In this document: one piece after another, positions 45,066 through 55,700 of the stretch | Layout: each line of letters begins with the position of its first letter | Position numbering within the stretch: position 1 is the first letter of the stretch | Source of the DNA: Pedosphaera sp. | GTDB lineage: Bacteria > Verrucomicrobiota > Verrucomicrobiia > Limisphaerales > UBA9464 | Length of the DNA stretch: 64,000 bases | NCBI GenBank assembly: GCA_009695205.1 | Contig: SIBK01000016.1 | Coordinates: 1 to 64,000, forward strand | Direction of reading: 5' to 3' | The notes under the pieces: model-generated | What the model saw: only the letters and a program-made list of their open reading frames with translations | Told to the model about the DNA's origin: nothing | Databases searched by the model: none | Translations under genes and position numbers: made by a program

Positions 45066-46505
45066 ATGAATCCAATTGAACTCAACGCGAACCCGTTTCT
45101 CTCCCGCCGCCAAATGCTCGCTCGGTGCGGAACCGGCTTTGGGATGATGGCGCTGGCACCTTTACTCGACCAGGCGGGTTGGCTCGGCCTGCGCGCCGCT
45201 GCTTCCGAAACGGCGACATCGCTGCCGCAGGTGGCGCGCCCGCCTCATTTCACGCCCAAAGCGAAACATGTCGTCCACCTCTTCATGAACGGCGGGCCAT
45301 CGCAGGTGGATACCTTCGATCCCAAGCCGACCCTCGACCGCTACCACGGAAAGCCGCTTCCCCTGAACAATCTTCGGACCGAGCGCAAGACGGGCGCGGC
45401 GATGCGGTCGCCGTTCAAGTTTCAGCGCTACGGAAAGTCGGGACTTGAGATTAGCGAATTGTTTAGAAAGACGGCGAGTCTGCACGCCGACGACATGGCA
45501 ATTATCCGTTCGATGCGGGCGGAAGTCCCGAATCACGAGCCATCGCTGATGCTGATGAATTGCGGCGACTCGCGGCTGCCGCGGCCAAGCATGGGCTCAT
45601 GGATTAACTATGGTCTCGGCAGCGAGAACCAGAATCTGCCCGGCTTCATCGTGCTGTGCCCGGGCGGCTACCCGATTGTCTCGACACAGAATTGGCGGTC
45701 CGCCTTTCTGCCGGGTGCGTTTCAGGGGACGTACATCGACACGCAGCACACGGATGTCGAAAAGTTGATCGCCAACATTCGCAATAAGCGGATGACGATC
45801 GACGAGCAACGCCGCCAACTCGACTTGGTGCGCACGCTGAATGAAGACCACGCCGAGCAACGTTCCCACGACTCCCCGCTTGAAGCCCGCATTGCCACGT
45901 TTGAACTGGCTTACCGGATGCAGACGGAAGCAACCGATGCCTTCGACATAACCAGGGAACCGGAGGAGATTCGAAACGCTTACGGCAGCGGCACGCACGG
46001 GCGGCAATTGCTGATCACGCGCCGCCTGATTGAGCGGGGTGTGCGTTTCATCCAGGTTTGGTCTGGCGAAGGCCAGCCGTGGGACAACCACGAGAATCTC
46101 GAAAAAGGTCACCAGAAGCTCGCAGGGGAATGGGATCAGCCGATCGCTGCCTTCATGGCGGACCTGAAAGAGCGCGGGCTCTTCGACCAAACTCTTGTCC
46201 TGTGGAGTGGCGAGTTCGGCCGGACGCCGGTGGCCGAATTGCCCGCGCTGAACGGGCGGGACCACAATCACTATGGCTTCAGCGTATGGATGGCCGGCGG
46301 CGGCGTGAAAGGCGGCACGACTTACGGTGCGACCGACGAATTCGGCTTTCGAGCAACGGAAAGCCCGGTTCATGTCCATGATCTCCACGCGACCATTCTC
46401 CATTTGCTCGGACTGGACCATGAGAAGCTAACCTATCGCTACGCCGGGCGTGATTTTCGACTCACCGATGTGGCGGGAAATGTCGTGACCGGAATTCTGG
46501 CATGA
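45066..46505 (+). CDS. DUF1501 (sulfatase-like) protein, Tat-exported
   Basis: 479 residues, 10 bp after the DUF1549/1553 gene and therefore co-transcribed. The N-terminus FLSRRQMLARCGTGFGMMAL has a twin-arginine signal. The DUF1501 fold belongs to the alkaline phosphatase/sulfatase superfamily. Blocks: KHVVHLFMNGGPSQVDTFDP, MRAEVPNHEPSLMLMNCGD, RLIERGVRFIQVWSGEG, WDNHENLEKGHQK, LVLWSGEFGRTPVAE, and GRDHNHYGFSVWMAGGGVKG. Metal-binding Asp and His residues are present in these blocks. The substrate is unknown. Confidence 0.93.
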   Translation: MNPIELNANPFLSRRQMLARCGTGFGMMALAPLLDQAGWLGLRAAASETATSLPQVARPPHFTPKAKHVVHLFMNGGPSQVDTFDPKPTLDRYHGKPLPLNNLRTERKTGAAMRSPFKFQRYGKSGLEISELFRKTASLHADDMAIIRSMRAEVPNHEPSLMLMNCGDSRLPRPSMGSWINYGLGSENQNLPGFIVLCPGGYPIVSTQNWRSAFLPGAFQGTYIDTQHTDVEKLIANIRNKRMTIDEQRRQLDLVRTLNEDHAEQRSHDSPLEARIATFELAYRMQTEATDAFDITREPEEIRNAYGSGTHGRQLLITRRLIERGVRFIQVWSGEGQPWDNHENLEKGHQKLAGEWDQPIAAFMADLKERGLFDQTLVLWSGEFGRTPVAELPALNGRDHNHYGFSVWMAGGGVKGGTTYGATDEFGFRATESPVHVHDLHATILHLLGLDHEKLTYRYAGRDFRLTDVAGNVVTGILA

Positions 46506-46753
46506 GGGGCGACAATTCGCAGCCAACTCCCCCTCACCAAGCCCTGCGCTTCGCGGGGAACTGTCCTCCCCACCGCTTAGGACTGGGAATCGCACACCGC
46601 AGACACAAATTACACAGTTTTCCACAAGAAATGCGGCTCGACCTTGCCCCCGCCCCTGAGCATTAATGTAGTGCTTTCCGCTCCGGGCGATGTGCTGAGG
46701 ACGGTTTCAAGGGTCCTGCAGGGTGTGTTTGGAGAGAAAGCACGGGATATTTT

Positions 46754-49700
46754 ATGAGCCGCTTTTTGCACAACATCGCGTGGACCGCATGGATCGCCAG
46801 CATTGCCGCTGCCCGAATTTATGCGGAGGAAACGAATCTTTCCCTCCCGACAGCGCCAATCCCTATAGCCGCCGTCGCGTCGACATCCGCAACCACCCCC
46901 GTCGCGGCGGTGACAGCGTCGGCAACCACCCCCGTCGCGGCGGTGACAAACAGTGACAAAGCCCCGGAGATCCTGGTGACCGCACGCGCCGCGACGTCCA
47001 ATAACACGATCCGATTTCAGTTCGATGGGATACCTTACAGCGATGTCCTGGAACGATTCGCGCAAATGGCAAACAAGCCTCTTCTTGCTGCAACGAATGT
47101 CGCCGGCACCCTTACCTACAACGATCCGAATCCTTATTCCTACGTGGAGGCGTTGGATACCCTGAACCTGGTTCTTTCGATGAAAGGCCTGGCAATCGTG
47201 GAAACCGAACACAACCTGCGTCTCGTCCCGTTCAAGGAACTGCCTTCCCTTCCTCATCGCATCCTGCACGGCACCGATTCAACCGGGGATGTCCGTCCAG
47301 GTGAGGTTGTCACCGTCGTCCTGGAAGTGACCAATCTCGATGCAAAGGAGGTCGCTGATTCCGTCTCTCCGATGCTCTCAAGCGCCGGTTCCGCCGCTCC
47401 ACTTTCCCGCGGACGCGGACTCATTATCACGGACCGATTGACCAACATTCAACGGATCCGATCATTGCTCCGGACGATTGACATCGCCGCCATCGCAGAA
47501 CGGCAGATGAAAACGTACACGCTGACGCACGCTTCCGGAGGAATTGTCGCCGACCTGCTCAACCGGACCTTTGGCGCCGCCACCGCGCCGAAGCGGACCC
47601 AGTTCAATGCGAATAGCAAGGCCCTGGAGGTGCTTCCGGCCGATCCGAACGAATACATCACCGCAGTGTACGACGACGCTTCACGAACGCTCGTCCTGTT
47701 TGGCCCGTCCGACCGGCTGGCACTCGCCGAAGACCTGATCAATCGCTTCGAGCAAAAGGAAGGTTCCGCCGGCGACGTTCGCATCTACTACCCTCAATCT
47801 ATCAAGGCGGATGAGCTCGCTACGATTCTCCGCCAGGCAATCCCCGGAGTCGCCGGGGAAAAGGAACCCGCGGCAAGCGCCGTAATGAAAGCGCGCGTGA
47901 TCAGTGACCCAACGCAGAACCGACTGATCGTCGCTGCCCCCACCTCCGCCCAGTTGGAGGAAATTGAACAACTCGTAAACCGCGTCGACAAACCCGGCAG
48001 CGGTTCCAGCGTCACCAACCCTGGCCTCATACCGGTGCGGTCACAGACGATCCAACTGACTCGCATCTTCCGTCCTCGCACCACGGATGCAACGAACGTC
48101 GCTCACATCATCACTCAGGCTCTCACCCGCCGACAGCCGAACGGGCGAGTCATCATCACCGCCAGTGTGAGTCACGATGTCGGAAGCCAGAGCGTGATTG
48201 TCAGCGGTTCGCCGGACGACATCCAGACTGCGAGCGATATTGTCAGCCAACTCGAGACGGGCACCACGCAACCGACACCGCTCCAGACCCGCTTCCTAGA
48301 TGTCGGGACTCCAGGGGAAGCCCGTCGACTTCAGCCCCTGGTCGATCAGTTGTATCGGAACCAGGTGAGCGACGGAGGACTCGGTGTTGCCGCGCACGCG
48401 AAGATTCTGGCAGACACCGAATCCGGCCGATTGATCGTGACCGCCAGCGAGGAGCACCTCACTCGAATCGAGGCGCTAGTGAAGCAACTCCGGGCGAACA
48501 AACCCCTCACACAAGACCGCCATCTGCGCATCCTCACTCTGAAGAACGCCCGAGTTGATTCCGCAGTGCAAAACCTCCAGAACCTCCTGAAGGAGGCAAT
48601 GACCGCGCGCCAGTTTATCGGGGTGCCGACTCCGTCCGTCCTGCCGGACGCCCCGAATAATCGGCTGCTCGTGACGGCCACGGACGATCAATTGGAAGTC
48701 GTGGAAAGACTATTGGGTGTGATTGACGTCGCTCCTGCCGCCAATAGCGTGCGTGAATTCAGGGGAATCGAGTTATTCGGACGGACGGCGGCGGAATTTG
48801 CCCCCATCGTCCAGCAGCTTTACGCCGAGCAACTGCGTGGACAGCTGGAACCTTCCGGTGGACCGGCCTCAGTGATTCCAGATCCACGCAACAACCGCTT
48901 AATGGTGAGCGGCGCAGCGAGTGAAATCGCCCGGGTCGAATCCATCGTCCGTCAGCTCGATTCGACCGATCGCAAAGCCACAAAAGAGGAAACGCGAGTG
49001 CTGCGATTGCAGGCTGCCTCGGCGCCGGAACTCGTGGGTCTCATCGAGAAATCGCTGAACGCGCGCCAAGTGCAGGTACGGGTTCTGGTCGATGCCCGCA
49101 GCAATAGCCTCATTGTAACTGGGGACGCTTCAGCCGTGGAAGCCGCCGCTCAGATGGTGCAGCAGCTCGACACACAATCTGGCCTTTCTCCCCGGGAAAT
49201 CCGAATCCTGGAATTAAAAACAACCGACGCCGCCACACTCTCGCCCATGGTCAGCGGGTTGTTCGCCGATCAAGTCAAAGCGCAGCGAGGCGTGGAATAT
49301 AACTCCCCCACCAAGCTGGTTCCCGACGCCGTGGGCAATCGAATCATTGTCACAGGCATTCGTAGCGAAATCGATCAGGTCGCGAGCTTGGTGCAACGTC
49401 TCGATACCGTCCCCGATCAGGCCCAAGGCGCGCGTGTGTTCAAGCTCAACCTCGCCGACGCCATTACTCTGGCACCCGTCGTCTCCAATTCACTCGTCCG
49501 CTTCGGACCCCAGGGCCAGGCAATCCACCGGGCAACCGTTTCCGTGGATGAAAAATCTAATTCACTCGTCGTGTCCGGATCCCGGGCGGATTTGCAGGAT
49601 GCCGAATCCGTGATTGAAAAGCTCGACGGCTCCTCCGCTGCGAAGGAACGCGTCTTGCGAATCTTTGAAGTGAAATCCGATGCCGACGCTCTTGCCGCCC

Positions 49701-52700
49701 TGGCGATGCGAGTTTTCGCCGCACAAAACCCCGGACGGAATCCCACCTCACTTCTCAACCTCACACCCGAGCCGGGGAGTCATCGGATCATCGCCCTCGC
49801 ACCCGCTTCCATAATCGCCCAACTCGAAACCGTTCTCCGGTCACTGGATGAAGCCCCGGATCAGGCCGCCCGCGAGTTGCATCCGGTTGAGTTGAAAAAC
49901 GCCATCGCCTCGGAAGTGCTGCCCCGTCTCACTAAGATCTACGCCGATCAATCCCTGGGCAAGACTCTCAAGCCCGCCACCATCCAGGCGGACGCCTCCG
50001 GTTCGCGACTGCTCGTGTTCGGCACGACCGAACAGGCCGAGACCATCCGGCAGATCGCCCAAACCCTCGAGTCTCAGTCCCGACCCGCCCGCAACACTCG
50101 AGTTTTTGATGTCGGCCGCTTGACCGAAGCCCAACGAATCCTGCCGCTCGCTCAACAATTGTATAAGGATCAACTGGGCACTGATCCCCAAGCAGGTCCA
50201 CCCGATGCCCAGATGGTCTCCGACGGCCGTACGGGTCGGATCATCGTGTCGGCTCGGACGAATCAGCTCTCCCGCCTGGATGAGATTTTCTCACGGTTAC
50301 TGGAGAGTACGCCCACAAACACGGTCCGTGAAACCCGAGCTCTGGAGGTCGGCACTGCGGGGGACGTCCAACGACTACTGCCACTCGTTCAGAAGCTCTA
50401 CCAAGATCAATGGAAAGACCGGGGGGAATCGGATCCGGCCGATGCACAAATTCTTCCCGACCCCGCTGCCGGCCGTTTCCTAATCACCGGGAAACCGGCC
50501 CACCTGACATCCATCGAGTCCATCCTTCGTCAACTCGGTGCCAGCTCTGCTCGTTCTGGAGCACGCGAAACCCGCATCTATGACCTCTCCACAGCCAGTG
50601 CCCTCGAACTCGCAACAACCGTCCGCACTCTCTACATGGAGGAAGCAAAATCCCGCTTTGGCCCCGCCACTCCAGACACACTCATAACCCCTGACACGGG
50701 TGGCAACCGTTTGATCGTGGTAGGCGACACCAATGAACTCGCCTTGGTCGGTGATCTCATCCAGAAACTCGACAAGGTAGGCACCCAAAGCGCCAGCACA
50801 CGCGTCTTCAAACTCAAATCAGCCGATCCAGACAAGGTGATGGAAATTCTCGCCACAGCCCTTATTCGGTTCGACGCCTACGGCCGTCCCCAAAAACGCG
50901 TAAGCGTGGTAGCCGATTCCAAGACACGCACGCTAATCGCCACCGGGGACCCGAAGGAGTTGCAATCCGCGTCCGTCATCATCGAACAACTCGATACCTC
51001 GCTGGGTACTTCCGCCGGGCGCAGCATGCGCGTCCTCCAGGTCCCTCAGCGCAAACTCGGAGCGCTGGCCGTTCGTGTTCGTCAGGTTTTCCAGGACCAG
51101 ATTCGTAGCCAGCCCGAACTCGGTACCAGCGAGACGCTGATCCTCGAAGATATCCCCAGCAAACAGCTGATCCTGGCCGGCACTGAGAAGCAACTGGCGG
51201 CCATCGAAGAGATCGTCACCCTATTGCAGCGCGGCACGGATGACTCGGGTCGTGAGCTACGGGTTGTCTCGGTTGAAAAAACTTCCGCCGCTGCCGTCTC
51301 GAGTCTGTTGAGTCAAATCTTCGCAAAGCAAATCTCCAGCACGGACCCCGCGGAACGTCTCCTGCTAAGCGTCGGCACCGATGACCACAGACTGGTCATC
51401 GAGGCCCCCACCAATTCGTGGAGCAAGATCCTGCCGCTCGTTCAAACCCTCGACCAGGCCGACACCGCCGGCGACTCGGTCGTGCGTGCCGTTCATCTGA
51501 CCCGCGGACGAGCCGAAGATCTCGCAGAGGCGGTAAACAAATCGATGATTTCACGCAACGCACCCCTGAAGACAAAACAAGTTACCGTCACTCCGGTCAG
51601 TGGCGCAAATAGCCTGCTGATCAACGGCGCAAGCGAAGGCGTTGAGGAAGTTCTCAAGTTGATCCATGAATTGGATTCCAGCGGCAGCGGCAACGATGAA
51701 ATTGAGGTGCGCATCTTCAAACTAGAAAATGGCGCCGCAAAGGAAGTGTCCGCCATTCTGCAACAGCTCCTGCAGTCTGTCACCCGGTCTCGCTCCCGCA
51801 GCGGCGAGCGAATCGTCCCCGCCAGCCTCTCCGTCGACGATCGCTCCAACAGCCTTATCATCTCCGGATCGCCAGCTCATTTTAAGGTGATCGAAAAAAT
51901 CCTGCCAACCCTTGACCGCCTGCCGGAACGGAGTGATCGGGAGGTGCAGTTTGTCTGGTTGCGCAAGGCTCGTGCGTATGACGTCGTCAGCAAACTCGAG
52001 GCCGTGTTCACCAGTCGAGGCGAAGGCGAACGACCGGTCATCGAAGCCGATTCACTCAACAATTCGTTGACCATCATCGCGAAACGCGCCGACCTCGCCC
52101 AAATCCAGGACCTCATCAACCGCCTCGATGAACAGAGCAAAGACAGCAGCATCCAGGTCCGACTCCGCCCGCTCGACCGGGTCGCCGCTGAACAAATGGC
52201 GAAGATGCTGCAAAATCTTTATCCACAGATGTCCCGCGGCCAACTCCGCATCGTCGATCAATTGCCGCCTATAAAACCGGACTCCAACCGGATTCCGAAC
52301 GACGCGGCGACCAATGCCCCAGGGACCGCCGCGGCACCTACCAATACCCCCTCGCCCGTCCCTCAGCCGGAAACCACGAGCCCCGAAGTCGTGATCGCCG
52401 TCGACAAGAATGCCAACGCCCTGGTGCTGTCCGGACCTGCCCAAGAACTGGATAACATCGACCGGATCATCACCGACCTCACACACAACTTCTACGGTAG
52501 TGAAGCCGAGTTCCGTCTCTTCCCAATACGCGACGCCGACCCCGTCATCGTGGCACGCACGCTCATGGAATTGTTGAAGCAGGAACCGACAGCCGCGGGG
52601 GGGGCAGGACAGCCCCCTCGAGCCGCTAATTCGCAGCCGCGCATCACGGTTGTGGCTGAGCCCCGGAGCCGAACAGTCATTGCCCGCGGGCGGCCTACCG

Positions 52701-55700
52701 ACTTCGCATTCCTGGAATCACTGATCCGACAGCTCGACGCGGCAGGCGTCGCCTCTCAGCTCGAATTCCGGATAGTTCCCCTAACGAATGCTCCCCCGGA
52801 AAAAGTGCTTCCCCTGGTTCAACAGATGGTCACCCAGCTGAATCTTGCCCGCCCCGGCGAGCCACTCACCGTGGCCGCCGACTCGCGCTCACGTGGGCTG
52901 CTCGTCGTGGCCCGTGGCAATCTTCTCGCACAGGTCGAGAAAATGATTGTCTCGCTGGATCAGCCGACTCCCAACGTCGAAGTCCAGGTACAAATGGTCG
53001 CCCTCAAACAAGCCAACGCCACCCAGCTTGCAGCCATTCTGCAAACCATGCTCAAACCCGGCGCAGCCGGTGAACTCACCGCCGACGCCCGCGAATTGCA
53101 GGAGCAGATCCGACGATTAAAAATCCGGAGTGAAGATGGCCGGGAGGTGCTGCTCGACTTGTCGCACCCAATCAAGATCTCCGCAGATCCAGCCTCCACC
53201 CAGGGAGGGGGTAACCGGCTCATTCTCACGTCCACTCCGGATAATTTGAAAGCCCTCACTGCCGTGATTGAGGTCATGGATTCCACGCCTCTGGCTGAAG
53301 GCGTGTTCGTGAAATTCATCAAATTGCAACACGCCGACGCTGTCACTGTTGCACAGACGCTCAGTTCGATTTTCGCCCAAGGCCGGTTGCTCGGCGCCGG
53401 CCCCAATACCCCGAATGCGCGCCCGGAAGGCGAAACAGGAAAGAGCCTCGCCGGCCCGCTCAACGTGGCTCCCGATTCGCGAGCCAATACTCTCGTCCTC
53501 AGCGGACGAGCCGAAACCCTCGAACTCGCAGCCCGCCTGATCAATGACCTCGACCGGCCCGTCGATCGACTCGTTACCGAAGTCAAATTGTTCCGCCTAA
53601 AACATGCGTCCGCGACGCGCCTGCTCCCGCTCCTCCAAGCCGTGTTCGCGGAAGGAACACCGGTTCCCGGCGCCGAAGGATTGAATACTCAGGTCACCCG
53701 ACTCCGGACACTGCGTGAGAAACAGACGCCGAAAACCACGGAGGCACCCAAGAACCGCGCAGCACTGGTCCTGCAGGCCGATGATCTCTCCAACATTCTT
53801 ATCGTAGCGACACGAAGTGACACGCTGCCGCTAATCGAGGATGTTATCGAACAGCTCGATATCCCCGCCGCGTCCGGACTCGAATCGATCCGGGTCTACC
53901 CCCTCAATCATTCGGACCCGGCAATCGTGCAAAAGATTCTGAGCGATCTCACCAGCGGCCAAAAGTCCGCCAATCTGCGCAATGAGGACAGGCCTGTCAT
54001 CACAATCGATTCGCGAACCAGCGCCCTGGTCGTCGCGGGCAACGGGAAAAGTTTTGCGATGATTGAGGCACTGCTTCAACAACTGGATCAGCAGTTGCCG
54101 TTCAACCTTCGCGATATCCGCATCCTTCCACTCGAAAATGCCGACGCCAATGTGGTGGGTCCTACGCTCCAAAAACTCATGGACGCACGATTGACCCAAC
54201 GGGCGAGTCTGAATCCGGGACAGGCTGACGTGCTGAAGGTGATCATTCTCACGGACCCGCGCAGTAATTCACTGCTCATCGGCGGCTCGAAAGACGGTTT
54301 CGAAACGGTCGAATCGCTCGCCCGACAATTGGATCACGCTGGCCCCGCACTGAGCGGCCGACTTCGCCTGCTGCCCCTCCAATATGCAGACGCACACCTC
54401 ATCGCCAACACCTTGACAACGCTATTTGAACAACGGTACGCCGCAGGCCGCACGTCAGATGTTCAGCGAAACAAGCCTGTCATCTTGGCGGACCCGCGCA
54501 GCAACAGTCTCCTCATTACTGCAAACCAGGAGGACAACGGTGCCATCGACGATCTGCTCCGAAAACTCGACACCAAGATGGAGAACCCCGGACTGTTGCT
54601 GACGGTTGTCCCTTTGAAACACAACGACGCCGCGCGCGTTGCCACGCAGATCGAAAGTCTCTTCGCCGCACGACTCAAAGCGCAAGCCCTCCCCGGCCAG
54701 CCACCGTCGCCTTCCGAACAGATCAAGATTGAGCCCGACTCCCTCAACAACGCGCTCATCGTGTCGTCCAGCAAGGAGAACCTCGATCTAATCCGAGCGC
54801 TACTGGAAAAAATCGACGTGGAACCTCAGATTTCCGGTGGGCAATTACAATTGTTCAAACTCGAATTCGCCGATGCCCAGCGCGTCGCCACCCTGCTGAA
54901 GTCCCTCGTCAGTCAGGGGCTCTATCGGCCGGGCCACCTGCCCGGTGCGGCCAAGAGTGCGTCCCCTCAAGACGCCCTCGCCGTAAGCGTCGATCCACGA
55001 AGCAACACGCTCATCATTAGCGCCAGCCCCGAAAATATCGGCCTCGTAAAGGAGCTCATCAAACGCCTCGACAACCCGGACCTCGCCGCCAACGGCGACG
55101 TCCGGCTTTACCCTCTGAAAAACGCCAAAGCCGGGACTCTCGCCACCACCCTGGAGCAGTTTTTTCGAGCCAAGCGTACAGCCGATGCGGTGGCGGTAAA
55201 CGCGAATGAACGGACGCCTCCTGTCTCGGTCATTCCCGATGAACGGATGAATACCCTGCTGGTCACGGGCGGCAAAGAGGCGTTCGATCTCGCGGACCGC
55301 ATTATTGCTCAACTCGATGGCGACGGGGCATTCGCCCGTCTCAACTTTCGCGTCTTCCCACTCAAGAGGGCAACCGCCGCCAAACTGCAGTCCACCCTCC
55401 AACCCATTTTCGCCAACCGTCCGGCCAAGGCAAAAGGCGAACCCATAGATCCCATCACCCTTGTCGCGGATCGTTGGGTCAACGCCCTGCTTGTCGGCGC
55501 CTCGGTGGAAGACATGTCTACCGTCGCATCTCTCATTGAGCAACTCGACAGCGAGCCGAGTGACACCGGCCTCGCGATACATGTGTTCCCGCTCGCCAAA
55601 GCCGATGCCCGACGCGTGGCCCTAACCGTGCAAAGCCTTTTCCGCGACTCATCTCCAAACCAAGTCGCTCCGGTCTCGGTCTCCGCAGACGAGCGGATCA

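Noticed and set aside
45597-46421. 274-codon frame antisense to the DUF1501 gene
   Set aside because: Shadow of a well-supported gene; no motifs.
54845-55582. Long minus-strand open frames inside the giant secretin gene (also near 52960-53586 and 55309-55869)
   Set aside because: They are antisense shadows of a GC-rich gene: no family motifs, no ribosome sites, and the plus frame has clear conserved domains.
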